Below, piece by piece: positions 1 to 10,915 of a DNA stretch of 64,000 nucleotides; positions within the stretch are counted from its first letter, which is position 1; every line of letters starts with the position of its first letter. The notes under the pieces are model-generated. The model saw only the letters and a list, made by a program, of their open reading frames with translations, was not told where the DNA came from and made no database searches. This DNA is from Petrosia ficiformis (Eukaryota; Porifera; Demospongiae; Haplosclerida; Petrosiidae), in assembly GCA_947044365.1 (NCBI GenBank), contig OX345642.1, positions 7,010,507 through 7,074,506 on the forward strand. Reading direction: 5' to 3'. Both the position numbers and the translations under genes were made by a program.

Positions 1-76
1 GCATATGTAAGTATGTATATATGTATGTATGTGTGTATGTATGTATATAACTATATATATATATATATATATATAC

Positions 77-1069
77 CTGACTGAATCAACATCACCTTTC
101 ATCTTCAATTCTAATAAATCCTATAGATAATATTAATAGTAATCAATAATTATGATAATGATAATAAATAATAATATTATTATAATTATGGAAAAATGAA
201 AAAAGTTTCAAAGTTAATGTAATGAATGATTCTATTTCCGGCTTTGTACTCATACATACATGTAGGTATATTGAATAGTGTTTCAGTACATGCTATTCTC
301 AAATACCAAATATCATATTCATTTACATACATACATGTAGTATAGTAGTTAGCTTCTTTGTATATCTGTATTCATTAACGAACCATGTCTTTATAGTTTA
401 CTTGACCTGCCAATGCTTCTTGACTACCATACTTAGCCACTTGTGTCAACACATTCACTAAACTCTCTGCCTGACTACTGGAAAATCCTATGTTAATAAA
501 TAGAGAAATAACACCAATACAGATACAAGATATGTGTATATATCAGAGGTTTTGATACGTTTTGAAGCATGGACCAAATTGGCTCAACAATGGTTAGTGT
601 GTGCACCATTGGGAATATATCTTGAGCCAATTAACAAAGAGTTAATGTTGTTAGTGACAATATAATCATAATTAACTGTGCCACTGGCCCAAAGAGAGAA
701 CTGTGCAGTTTTATAAATACGAAGCTCTACAGGGCAATGGTGTACAATATAAGCTCATCAAAAAGTGTTATATAATTATACATATAAATATAAATATATA
801 TATACATATATATATATATACATACCCGAGCCACATAACTCTTTAACCATCGAATGAGTATCAAAAGGTGTGGGACTAATCTGGGTCATGTGACATCTTT
901 GAAATATAACATCATTTCTCACTATATTAGTCTTCTGTTCTAAACTAGAATTATTAATTAAAACTAATGGTGATTGACGAACTGAATTTTGAATATTATA
1001 ACAGCGTGTGTAATGATTATTATATCGTAAACCTATTCTGGGGAATTGTTTCATTAAAAAACCTGCCAT
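77..1069 (-). CDS. MCUR1/CCDC90-family mitochondrial protein, partial (5' exons)
   Basis: Minus-strand gene running off the left edge. Exon 1 is 1069-826, from an ATG, with a basic, Arg-rich N-terminus typical of a mitochondrial presequence, ending in the family signature FDTHSMVKELCGSG; donor GTATGT. Exon 2 starts at 487 after TTAACATAG, in phase, and reads GFSSSQAESLVNVLTQVA...VNYKDMV, which matches the conserved start of the DUF1640 coiled-coil region of MCUR1/CCDC90B (FDTH..V..LE..GFT..QAE.IV..L). It ends near 379-385 at one of two possible GT donors; otherwise a stop occurs at 377-375. A possible third exon lies at 120-77 (acceptor CTATAG, donor GTATAT). Known family role: inner-membrane coiled-coil proteins linked to the mitochondrial calcium uniporter and complex assembly. 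The C-terminal membrane segment is outside the window. Confidence 0.62.
549..766 (-). mobile_element. MITE-like repeat, copy 1 of 3
   Basis: About 217 bp inside intron 1 of the MCUR1-like gene. It is the reverse complement of 4680-4895, with long shared blocks (ACCAAATTGGCTCAACAATGG, AGTTAATGTTGTTAGTGACA). Its ends form short inverted repeats (GTTTTGATA at the left, ATCAAAAAG at the right). No coding capacity. Confidence 0.7.
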
Positions 1070-1308
1070 TTGAATTCAACTACAGTAATAAAAGAAAATA
1101 ATACATACATAAAATATTTATATAGCATAGCAACCTACCTATTTTAAATAATGGTGATGGTACTGGGCGTGTCGATGGGCGTGGTACTGGGCGTGTACAT
1201 AGGCGTGGTACTGGGCGTGACCCTCTATAATGTGGGTGTGGCCATTATTTGAGAATTTGAACTGTTGTCAAGAGAAAAACATTTCTTACAGGAATTGATC
1301 ATCTTGAT
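1070..1308. promoter_or_regulatory. Divergent promoter, MCUR1-like / RANBP9
   Basis: The two start codons are 239 bp apart and point away from each other. Between 1160 and 1222 the motif GGCGTG occurs five times (TACTGGGCGTG repeated), like a cluster of GC/CACCC (Sp/KLF-type) boxes. Their use as promoter elements is inference. Confidence 0.5.
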
Positions 1309-1511
1309 ATGGCGTCTATGGATATTGAAGAGACACCAAGAGAAAGATTATCCCGTCTCTATCCTCATGTTGATGAGAGAGAAACCCCCCTTCCAAGACA
1401 ATGGAGTTCAAAAGACAGACACTCATATATTGGATTATCTCAGAATAATTTGAGAGTACATTACAAAGGCAAGTATATATGTACATATACATACATACAT
1501 ACATACATACA

Positions 1512-1545
<34 letters not shown>

Positions 1546-4500
1546 CATACATACACACATACATACATACATACATACATACATACATACATACATACAT
1601 ACATACATACATACATACATACATACATACACATACATATACACATATATATACATACATACATACATACATACATACATACATACATACATACATACAT
1701 ACATACACATACATATACACATATATATACATACATACATGTACATACATACATATGTACATATATACACACATACAGACTTACATACGTGTACATACAT
1801 ACATACATACATATATAATACATACATACATGTACATACATACATATATACATGCATACATACATACGCACATACATGTACATACATACATACATATTTA
1901 GCCCAATCTAATTAATTCTACATGTGAAAATTACATATAATTATATTAACAGGTAGTGGAAAGAATAACAAAGATACAGCATCAGTTAGAGCTAACTATT
2001 CTGTACCAACATCCTGTGGAGTGTATTACTACGAGGTCAAGATTGTCAGTAAAGGAAGAGATGGGTAAGACCACGCCCACTATTTGTACCTGTTTATAAT
2101 TTACTATTAGTTACATTCGCTATCTTTATTAATATTGTTTATTTTTAGTTATATTGGTATTGGAATGTCAGCAGGTGGAGTTAATCTTAATAAATTACCA
2201 GGTATAGATCTATCTATCTACTTGTCTATCTATCTATCTATCTATTTATGAATGTTTCTGAGTTGTTTATTGACTCATTCATTCATCTTTCTATCAATCC
2301 AGAATCAATCTACTTGTTCATCAACCAATACATCCACTGATGCATTCATTCATTCATTCATTCATTAATCCATCCATTCATCCATTCATCCATTCATTCA
2401 TTCATCCATTAATCCATCCATTCATCCATTCATTCATTCATCCATTAATCCATCCATTCATCCATTCATTCATTAATCCATCCATTAATCCATCCATTAA
2501 TCCGTTCATTTATCTATTAATCCATTCATCCATCAATCCATTGATCCATCCATTAATCCATTCATTGGACCATATCTACTCGTCTTTCAATCCATTCATT
2601 TATCTATTTTAGGATGGGAGAAGAGTTCGTATGGTTACCATGCCGATGATGGATGTGTCTTCAGTTCATCAGGAACAGGACAACAGTTTGGTCCAGTATT
2701 CACTACAGGAGATATTGTTGGATGTGGATTCAATTTAGTAGAACGTTCTATTTTCTTTACAAAGAATGGAATTAAATTAGGTGGGTGTGGTTTATGAGTA
2801 ATTATGAGTAAAGAATATTAGTAGAATCATGTTGAGTTGAAACCAAGCTTATTATAAATTCCTATTATGCTTTTGTGTGCATGCATGCAGGAATGTATTT
2901 GATTGATTGTTATAGCAACACATACATTAAAACTATGAATTTATAATGATTCAGTTTCAAAACAGCATAATTAATGTTGATGTTTCTAATTAAGGATAAT
3001 GAATATTAATTATATATAATTAACTATACACTTATCATGACTCATTATTAATTATTATTTTGTAGGGAATGCAGTTTCAGATGTTCCAGTGAGTTATCTA
3101 TCTGTTGTTATGGTAACATCGTTGTTATAGCAACCATTATTTCTCTTTCTCAGGCGAACCTTGTTCTCTATCCTTCAGTGGGTTTACAAACCCCAGGTGA
3201 GATAGTGGAGGCTAATTTTGGAGATTCTCCGTTCAATTTTGATCTTGAAGCAATGCTAGCAGTGAGTACATGAAAAATTATATCATAATTATTTATGAAG
3301 AGAATACTAATCAGTTTCCTAGTGAATGGTATTGTTTTACTATTAGATTACTATTAGTTTCCTAAAGAATACTATTCATATACTATTAGTTTCGTGAGGA
3401 CTGATATTAGATTACTATTAGTTTACTATTTATAATATTTGATATACTATTAGTTTCCTGAGGACTAATATTAGATTACTATTAATATCCTGAAGAAGAC
3501 AAAGACCAAATTGATATTTTATCTCATGTAATTTCTAATTCATAGGAAGTGCGACATAAAGTACATCATTCTATTAATACTTTCACACTACCATTTGGTG
3601 AGGGGGTGTGGCAATCAGAATTACATAAGTAAGTACCTCTGATATACACATTATGTATGTACAATGACAGCTTTTTGTACAAATCTATTCACTTTTTTGT
3701 TTGTACAAATGTACAGTACATGTTTCCTAAAAACAAGTTTTACATTAGTATGACAATAATAACTAGTTAATTAACTAAAATAATATTACGCTTATTAAGT
3801 TGCTGGCTATGAAATGCCCATTATTGGCTAATTTTCATTTTAGTTGGTTAATACAATAGACATATAATTAACCCTAATTGTGTAGTCGGAGGTGTACGAT
3901 ACTTTGTGTGTGTGCGTGTGTGTGTCTGTGTTTGTCTGTAACCACAAAATTAGCTAGTCATAATGCCTTACTACTGAGTTTAGTAATGGTATTAGAAATC
4001 AAATTTCTTTGGCTAACTAGTAATTAAAATTGATTTTGTAATCATCTATAATGATGACCACACCCACTTTTATTGCAGAGTAATACTAGGATATTTGGTA
4101 CATCATGGATACACATCTACAGCTGTTCAGTTTGCTACTAGCACTGGTCTAGAGCTAAATGAAAACGTGGACTCGATGAGAAACAGACAAGGTGAGTTAA
4201 TTAATCATTACCAGCTGTTACTAAATTGAGGACTATGAATATCGTTATCAACCTTTGGCGCTAATCATAATTATATCAATTATTTATGTATTTTTATTCA
4301 CAATTTTTTATATCTTAGAAATACAATCGTTAATGTTGCATGGTCGTATCAGTCAAGCTATTAAGATGGTTAATGAATTACATCCTGGATTAATGGAGAG
4401 TAATAAAGAATTAATGTTTCGTGTTCTATGTCGACAATTTGTTGAAATGATATCTGGTTATGACAAGTTAGAGGAAGATTGTGAGAATCAGAGAGGAAAA

Positions 4501-6270
4501 CATTGTATGAATGGTGTTGCCATGGATACTGATGAAAAGATCAGTGAAGAGGAAGTAGAGGATGTCCCAGGTTAAAAATCATTCCATTTAGTTATTGATT
4601 TTATTCAACATGCTTCCATATTGACATATGAGCTAGTCATCTATTTATCATTTGTGTATCTACATATATGTATGTGAGTGTTTTTGATAAGCTCATATGG
4701 CGCACCATTGGCCCAAAGAGCTTCTTATTTGGCACTGCACAGTTTTCTCTTCGGGCCAGTGGCACAGTTAATTATGATCATATTGTCACTAACAGCATTA
4801 ACTCTTTGTTAATTGTCTCAAGATGTATTCCCAATGGCGCACTCACTAACCATTGTTGAGCCAATTTGGTCCATGCTTCAAAATGTATCAAAAACTCTGA
4901 TGTATGTATAATGTATCTATCTATCTTTCAATCTATTATCTATTTACCTCCGTATTAACAATATGTAATTATAGATAACAAAACAGCCACTAGAGGGGAT
5001 AATATCTTCAAATACTTGAATATTCAGTCATTTGGTACAGGAAGTTAAGCTATCTTTTCCTGGATACCAAATTAGTGGTCTCATGTACAATGACTGAGTA
5101 CCGAGTGTTTAAAAGAGAGCGTCTGATCAACTTTCCAAGTTGCTAGTTCTCTCAACCACAGTCATGTACATTACATATACTACTCTTCATTTGTGTATCT
5201 ATTCATACATGTATACATGTACTTGTTATCAATTCGTTTACCTTTTGTCATTTTTACTCATCATTATACTATCTATCCATCAATCTATTTTTCAACATTT
5301 CATGTTCTCTCTCTTCTCATGTATCTACTAAGCTATATTTCAATATTTTCTCTCTCTTCATAGCTCCTGTTAATTTTGATTCAAATCCTGGTAAAGTGGA
5401 AAAGCTCTTAGCATTTGGTAGAGAACTTCAACATATCTTTACTCAACTCACACAAGACTGTCCTAACAGACAACTCCAGTCTCTATTACAAGACTCATTT
5501 AGTTTGTTAGCATATACTGATCCTAGATCAAGTCCTGTTAGTTATCTTCTGGAACCTTCTCAAAGAGAGCCTGTAGCAGCTGGATTAAATTCAGCTATTC
5601 TTAGTGAGTTAGAAATCATATTTTGTATTATGTATCCTCTATGTTACTATTTTTAGTAACATTTGCACCATCAGTTTTGTATTACCGCAATGTTACTATT
5701 TTTAGTAACATTTGAGCTGTCAATTTTGTATTAACCTTTTTGTTACTATTTTAAGTAACATATAAGTCATCAATTTTGTATTATCCTTTTTGTTACTATT
5801 TTTAGTATCATTTGAGCCATCAATTTTGTATTACCCTCTGTTACTATTTTTAGGGTGATCAATTTTGTATTACCCTCCATGTTACTATTTTTAGTATTAT
5901 TTGAGCTATCGATTTTGCCTTTTCATTTATGTTACTATTTTTAGTTGCTTAGTTGCCATCCATAAATCCATCCATCCATACATCCATTCATCTGTTTATC
6001 CATCCATCCATTCATCCATCCATCCATCTATCCATTTCTCCATCCATCCATCCATCTATCCACTCATCCATCTACTGTAAGTTACGTTGTCTACTTATAT
6101 ACTTACCAACAGAGGCAAATGGATTACCAGGAAAGCCTGCCTTAGAATTTGCTCTAGGGCAGTCATCACAGTGTCTTAACCTCATGTTACTACATGGAGT
6201 TGGTGCAGCAGCTTTTGCTAATGTCAAAGACTTATTGAAACCTTCATTACATCATAAAACATTACAATAA
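1309..6270 (+). CDS. RANBP9: RANBP9/RANBP10 orthologue (SPRY-LisH-CTLH-CRA), GID/CTLH E3 ligase scaffold
   Basis: Eleven-exon gene of about 489 residues. Exons: 1309-1468, 1953-2064, 2149-2201, 2613-2780, 3066-3088 (23-nt microexon), 3154-3261, 3546-3628, 4079-4191, 4319-4570, 5364-5603, 6113-6270. The protein opens with [17 protein letters not shown] and [14 protein letters not shown], then a SPRY domain ([53 protein letters not shown]), LisH ([15 protein letters not shown]), CTLH ([28 protein letters not shown]) and the CRA end ([36 protein letters not shown]). Order and spacing match animal RANBP9/10. Known role: scaffold of the CTLH ubiquitin ligase. Phase is continuous only if intron 1 has a GC donor (AAAG/GCAAGT). 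The exon 9 donor is uncertain: GTTAAA at 4571, or an upstream GTGAAG. A further exon at about 4976-5044 is possible in the non-conserved linker. Confidence 0.93.
1478..1895. repeat. CATA/ACAT tetranucleotide array in RANBP9 intron 1
   Basis: Long (CATA)n tract with CACA, TATA and CGTA interruptions. It includes a local duplication of the segment ACACATACATATACACATAT around 1630 and 1704. All reading frames through it are low-complexity and not coding. Confidence 0.95.
2340..2606. repeat. CATT/CATC tetranucleotide array in RANBP9 intron 3
   Basis: Imperfect (ATTC)n and (ATCC)n repeats directly before the exon 4 acceptor (CTATTTTAG at 2604-2612). A similar CATC tract precedes exon 11 at about 5957-6070. 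Confidence 0.9.
4680..4895 (+). mobile_element. MITE-like repeat, copy 2 of 3
   Basis: 216-bp element in RANBP9 intron 9, bounded by perfect 10-bp inverted ends GTTTTTGATA ... TATCAAAAAC. It is homologous in inverse orientation to 549-766, and more weakly to 52018-52210. No transposase, so probably a non-autonomous DNA element. Confidence 0.75.
5630..5945. repeat. ~60-bp minisatellite in RANBP9 intron 10
   Basis: Five to six diverged tandem copies built on TGTTACTATTTTTAGTAAC followed by ATTTGAGCCATCAATTTTGT and ATTACC. Each contains the palindrome GTTACTATTTTTAGTAAC and an acceptor-like TTTTTAG. Confidence 0.8.
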
Positions 6271-7014
6271 TAAAAACTATTAATATTAATTTTTATTATG
6301 TACTTGTATTATCTACCATTTCTCATTTATATACACAATAATAATTATGTATTAATGAAATATTACCTGCAGTACTATAATAATAAATGTCTTTAACTGT
6401 TTTGACTGGTCACTAATATATGGCGACTATCCAGCCACCGTTTGCAGTGTCATGTGATGATGTGAATTAAATAAAACATGCATGTCCTTCATATATGTAT
6501 TTCCAAAGGTATTGCAAGATGACATGAAGCTGAAAGATAATTATGATTGCATGCGACCCATTGCTGAGTCAAGAGATAATGTGTACAGTATACGTATGTA
6601 CATATATATGTAATGTATGTTGTATCTTGTACATATATGAATTTCTACTCTATATCAGTGGGTGTGATTATGTTATTATATTTATATTCTCATTCATATA
6701 CAGGTCTCGTATTTCTCTTATGATAGTATTTCCTCCATTTCTACTGTTCTATTTATGTTTCAGTTACACACTTCATCACTTCATCTATTATTACATGGCG
6801 CACTAGTTTATCATACTCATCTCATTATTTCTCAGGGGTGTGGTTGTTCCCTCTATGTACACTTCTCCTGTGGCCAATGTGGTTATTATGTGGATGGATT
6901 AGGATAATTAAAATGGGTGTGTCTATTAAAGAACCAACATACTGATTGACAATTACATGTAAATCAGTTGCAAATTTTTTTATTCAACAAACAGCCAACA
7001 TCATTTATAATTAA
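6271..7014. other. Intergenic between convergent RANBP9 and TRIM-NHL A
   Basis: AT-rich 3' flanks of two converging genes. The only open frame here is short and hydrophobic with no recognisable motif. I see no gene. Confidence 0.6.
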
Positions 7015-9204
7015 TCAGTACTTTACAAGTCTATTACTACCACAATCAGCCACCCATACTGATCCATCAGGTGATACTGATACTCCATATGGATCACTAA
7101 ATTCTCCTATTGAATGGATAAATCTTCCACTGGGATCATAGATAGACAGAGAACCTGAACTAGAGTTCACTACTAGTGAATAACCTGCTGAATCTATAGC
7201 TATACCAATTGGGCTCTTCAAATGTGTTTGATCATACTTACGTACAAACTGTCCACTAGGAGTAAAGACTGTCACTGAATTGGAATCATGTCCAGTCACA
7301 TGAACATCACCTGATATATCAAAAGCTACACCAAATGGACTATCAAAACTTCCATTACCTGCTACATTCCCATCAATGACATGAGATAGAGTCCAGTCAG
7401 AATGGAACATCTGGATACGACTGTTATCTCTATCTGCTACATACACCTTTCCTTCAGGACTAATGTTTATGGCCCAAGGTCCATTAAACTGTCCAACATC
7501 AGACCCCTTCTGTCCAAAGGTACCAAGAAACTCTCCTCCTATTGTCAACTTGTGAATTCTGTTTCCTCTACACTCAGCTACATAAACTACCTCTCCACTG
7601 ATAGCTATTCCACAAGGTGATTGAAACTGTAGCTCGCCAGTTCCATTAGAACCAATGGTAGTCTTCTTCTTCCCACTACTATCATACACATGTATACAAT
7701 GGTCACTATCACTAGTGACAAACATGTCACCATTATCAGAGAAGGCAATTTTGATGGGACTAATAATTCCAGTAATTGTTTGTACTGGATCTTTGAGTTT
7801 AGTGTAATCACGTTGTGTGACCACACTCAGGTCAAATGGACTACCCTGGATATCCTGATCATGTATAGTAATGGAGAGCTTATGTTGACCTGATTGTTGA
7901 GGTGTAACAGAGACAAGATATGTACCATCATTATTATCTGTAACATGACATTCTATACTTCTCTTTCCAACAGGAGTGAGTCTACTTCTCACCACTTCTC
8001 CTCCATGATCTAATTCCTGTCCTCTGATATCCCTAGAGACCGTCTTGACTTTCATCTCAGCTCCTATAGCTAACCTGTTACGAGGTATTACAGCTGTACT
8101 ATTACTAGGAGAGGTATCAGATATACACCCAAACTCTGTTATCATAGTAGCTAGTGTATCAGTATTAACTTCTACTGATATATTGGGTGACTCACAAAGG
8201 TCGAGAGAGATCTCTGAGAACTGTTGTTGAAGATTAATAGATCTGTTGTGTAGTGTATGAGCAATAGAGAGTAACTCAACATCACTGTACTCACTAGTAG
8301 CAATGGAGGTAAGAGAGTGACAGTGAGTAATGGACTCTAACAGACGTTGAATACCCTCCAGTTGAATAGAGAGACGTACCTCCTTGGCCATGGCTTCCTC
8401 ACTACTTTTAGCTAACAAGGCTTCCTCACGTTGATGAAGAAGCTGTTGAAGTTTAGCAAATGCTTGTCGAATGATAGTGTCCACCTCATTCTTACGAGCT
8501 TTGATCTTTTTCTTCATCTCTTCACCAGCTGTCATGACCTCCTTGAGATGTTTCTGAGCTACTGGAAATCCCTCCAGACCTTGTTGTATCTCCTCCTTGT
8601 TTTGTACGATCTGTTTACTCACCTCGTCAACTGGATGACCCTTGTGACTAATAATAGTACACTTGACACATACTGGAATAGTACACTGTTGACAATAGAA
8701 GCTAAGTTTGTGATCATCATGATCATGACATATGGGAGATGAGAAAAAAGAGGAGTGTAGCATCTTGATAAGTTTATCTCGACTCATGTTCTGAGCTTCT
8801 TTGAGAGTGAAGGAAGAGTGTGAACGTGACTTTTTGAGTCCCTGATGATGTTCCCAACACTTGTAGCACAAGAGATCATCACACTCTGTACAGTAAGCTA
8901 TAGGAGAGTTCTCATCACATGAGTCACATGGAGGAGGAGAAGTTGAGGTCACCTTACATAAGATCTTGTCTTGTTTAGTTTCTTCGCTTAATCGGACATT
9001 ACGTGGAAGAGAAGACACATCTTCATCAGGTATAGTAGTGGATTGATTACAAGTGGGACATGTGATAGAGGTAGTACCCTCAACATGTAGCTTAGTGATA
9101 CATTGTAGACAATAAGAATGGAGACAAGAAAGGATTCGTGGATCTTGATAGATGTTATCACAATATTGACAGATATTATATTGTGTAGTATTGGTAGTCA
9201 TCAC
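7015..9204 (-). CDS. TRIM-NHL A: RING, two B-boxes, coiled coil, filamin, six NHL repeats
   Basis: Intronless coding region of 729 residues. The RING finger spans about 12-52 (C12, C15, C27, H29, C32, C35, C49, C52). B-box 1 starts at CDSCDE (about 93-132) and B-box 2 at CHDHDDHKLSFYCQQC (159-200); a Leu/Glu-rich coiled coil covers about 200-290. A filamin/ABP280 domain lies at about 370-465 (ECHVTDNNDGTYLVSVTP, ending GSPFDLSVV). Six NHL blades follow from about 475 to the C-terminus, each with P.GIA(I/F)..G.VYVA. This is the full TRIM2/3/71-like architecture: an E3 ubiquitin ligase with a propeller that binds RNA or protein. A GTTCTACAG acceptor 15 bp before the ATG and GTAAGT further upstream suggest a small 5'UTR intron. 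It is the only one of the five TRIM genes here that keeps the filamin domain, and it lies on the opposite strand, apart from the tandem cluster. Confidence 0.95.
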   Translation of the reverse strand: MMTTNTTQYNICQYCDNIYQDPRILSCLHSYCLQCITKLHVEGTTSITCPTCNQSTTIPDEDVSSLPRNVRLSEETKQDKILCKVTSTSPPPCDSCDENSPIAYCTECDDLLCYKCWEHHQGLKKSRSHSSFTLKEAQNMSRDKLIKMLHSSFFSSPICHDHDDHKLSFYCQQCTIPVCVKCTIISHKGHPVDEVSKQIVQNKEEIQQGLEGFPVAQKHLKEVMTAGEEMKKKIKARKNEVDTIIRQAFAKLQQLLHQREEALLAKSSEEAMAKEVRLSIQLEGIQRLLESITHCHSLTSIATSEYSDVELLSIAHTLHNRSINLQQQFSEISLDLCESPNISVEVNTDTLATMITEFGCISDTSPSNSTAVIPRNRLAIGAEMKVKTVSRDIRGQELDHGGEVVRSRLTPVGKRSIECHVTDNNDGTYLVSVTPQQSGQHKLSITIHDQDIQGSPFDLSVVTQRDYTKLKDPVQTITGIISPIKIAFSDNGDMFVTSDSDHCIHVYDSSGKKKTTIGSNGTGELQFQSPCGIAISGEVVYVAECRGNRIHKLTIGGEFLGTFGQKGSDVGQFNGPWAINISPEGKVYVADRDNSRIQMFHSDWTLSHVIDGNVAGNGSFDSPFGVAFDISGDVHVTGHDSNSVTVFTPSGQFVRKYDQTHLKSPIGIAIDSAGYSLVVNSSSGSLSIYDPSGRFIHSIGEFSDPYGVSVSPDGSVWVADCGSNRLVKY

Positions 9205-10326
9205 TCAGTATATGACCTGTAGAACATGATAAAGAATTATATATATTATAATATATATATAATACACTTACATTAACTAATTATAATAGCTAGACTTTGA
9301 TTCAGGAACAGGTATGAATCACCTTTTAAGAGGTTACCAGTGAGATTGATCACATGACTGTTTGTATAGTATGGGAGGAGATTTATTATAATATATAATA
9401 CATTATAGAGTGGTATAATAAATCAGTACTATTGATTGATTCAAGTTCTCAACCAATCAGTAAAATAGTTGAATGCAGCAACTGGAATCAAATATCTATC
9501 AACAGTTCCATGACCCTATCCCCGCGGGCCAAGTCACATGATCTATCACATAATCTTATATACACATATCATGCAAGTCCAGCCATGGTTGAATCCTATT
9601 TTCCGTCCTACATGATATACATTATGTGCATGACGGTAACTATATATGTACATGTATTATACGTACGTTTTCATTACATTTGCAAAGTATGTTGTTTGCT
9701 CAATGATGCTTTTGATGTCATAATTATAATAGTTACCGAATTTCTATTTTGTTATCCTGCCCCTATGTATGTACATAGTATTACATATTTCATGTCACTT
9801 GTAAAACTTCAAATTAAAGGCTGTACTGTGACGTATTCAGTTGTCCATCAACAAATGTTGAAATTTCCTGCCTCATCAACCTCATGACAAAAGATTGTAG
9901 TAAAGTTATTTGACAACAAAGGCAACTATAGGTGTACTTTAATTAATATATTAGGCCGGCAGTAAAAATTATTTGTAATGGCATCAGCATGCACCATCAT
10001 ACTATTATTTGTTACCGTACTTACAGCTGGCTGGGCCTTACCACAATGAATGCATTATTTAGAAAATTTTATTTTTCTACTAATTAAAACTCAAATGAAG
10101 TGGAAACTGCTTATAAAACATGCAAACAGTTGTGCTCACTGCTCAGTGAAGTGTGGCATTCTTTTTAATGCCCACCTCATTACAATAAATATTTTCATAT
10201 TTATCCTGTAAGCCACGACTTCTTTATTTTATGAGTAGCATGCATGTAATTCATATAATCCATATAAACATAATTATAACCACTATAATTATACTGGTTC
10301 AGTAATTAATATCAATGAATAATTAA
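9205..10326. other. Intergenic / TRIM-NHL A upstream region
   Basis: Contains the probable 5'UTR and promoter of the minus-strand TRIM gene, then AT-rich DNA up to the GGCT stop codon. One 151-codon frame at 9432-9887 lacks any motif, compositional bias or splice context that would support it. Nothing else recognised. Confidence 0.5.
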
Positions 10327-10821
10327 TTAGTGTTGTCCCTCAAGGAAGTTAATATCGCCATGGTAACCATTGTGCTTCACATCTTTCAATTGTTCTCTAT
10401 ATGTTTCTGGTAAACCTACTTCATCTGCACCCTCCATTATTATTCTAAGGTATAGATGAGAAGGTAAGTTCTCTTTAACATCATCTTGCCTTTTGTACGA
10501 TACACATTTCATATTCACACCCTCCATTGTTTCAACATCTACTTCAATACGTTGATACACACATAAATGTACCCCTTCTTGTCGATCTAGAGGTAACAAA
10601 TGCTCTCTATTTAATCTCCATACAGCACCCCATACTATATCACCAACACATTTAATGATTGTTGATGGTGCACCGTGCCATCTGACTGAATCTTCTCCAG
10701 CAAATATTAGTTTGTAATCTACTAATTTTGCAATACATACCAGTTCTGCACTTGGACAGTTTATATGCAATCTCTTTTGCTTCAAGTTGGACCCATATGC
10801 AAAATACAGAACAGTGTCCAT
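10327..10821 (-). CDS. GGCT: Gamma-glutamylcyclotransferase
   Basis: Single-exon 164-residue protein. The N-terminal motif FAYGSNL (residues 7-13) is the substrate-binding signature of the GGCT fold. The downstream sequence LDRQEGV contains the expected catalytic glutamate; human GGCT has LDEQEGV. The C-terminal part (YLRIIMEGADEVGLPETYRE) follows animal GGCT closely, and the length is close to the human enzyme (188). Reaction: release of 5-oxoproline from gamma-glutamyl amino acids in glutathione turnover, in the cytosol. It is head-to-head with the membrane-protein gene at 10916, with 94 bp between start codons. Confidence 0.93.
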   Translation of the reverse strand: MDTVLYFAYGSNLKQKRLHINCPSAELVCIAKLVDYKLIFAGEDSVRWHGAPSTIIKCVGDIVWGAVWRLNREHLLPLDRQEGVHLCVYQRIEVDVETMEGVNMKCVSYKRQDDVKENLPSHLYLRIIMEGADEVGLPETYREQLKDVKHNGYHGDINFLEGQH

Positions 10822-10915
10822 ACCCAGCCCTTTGCACAGCCTAGGAACAGGAATGAGTCTCGTGCACCTCGAAATCGTTTAATTAGGGAATTTCTTTTTG
10901 TATACTATGATATAA
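10822..10915. promoter_or_regulatory. Divergent promoter, GGCT / membrane protein
   Basis: 94 bp between opposing ATGs, so both core promoters must lie here or overlap the first exons. No clear TATA box. Role inferred from position. Confidence 0.5.

Noticed and set aside
1316..1895. Several open frames rich in MYVC or IHTY repeats (also near 12.2-12.9, 19.8, 58.3 and 59.2 kb)
   Set aside because: Translations of CATA/TATG tetranucleotide arrays inside introns; low complexity only.
4668..4859. 63-codon frame in RANBP9 intron 9
   Set aside because: Lies within the MITE-like element and is not conserved in the other copies.
9432..9887. 151-codon open frame between TRIM-NHL A and GGCT
   Set aside because: No motif, no homology I recognise, and hydrophobic AT-driven composition.
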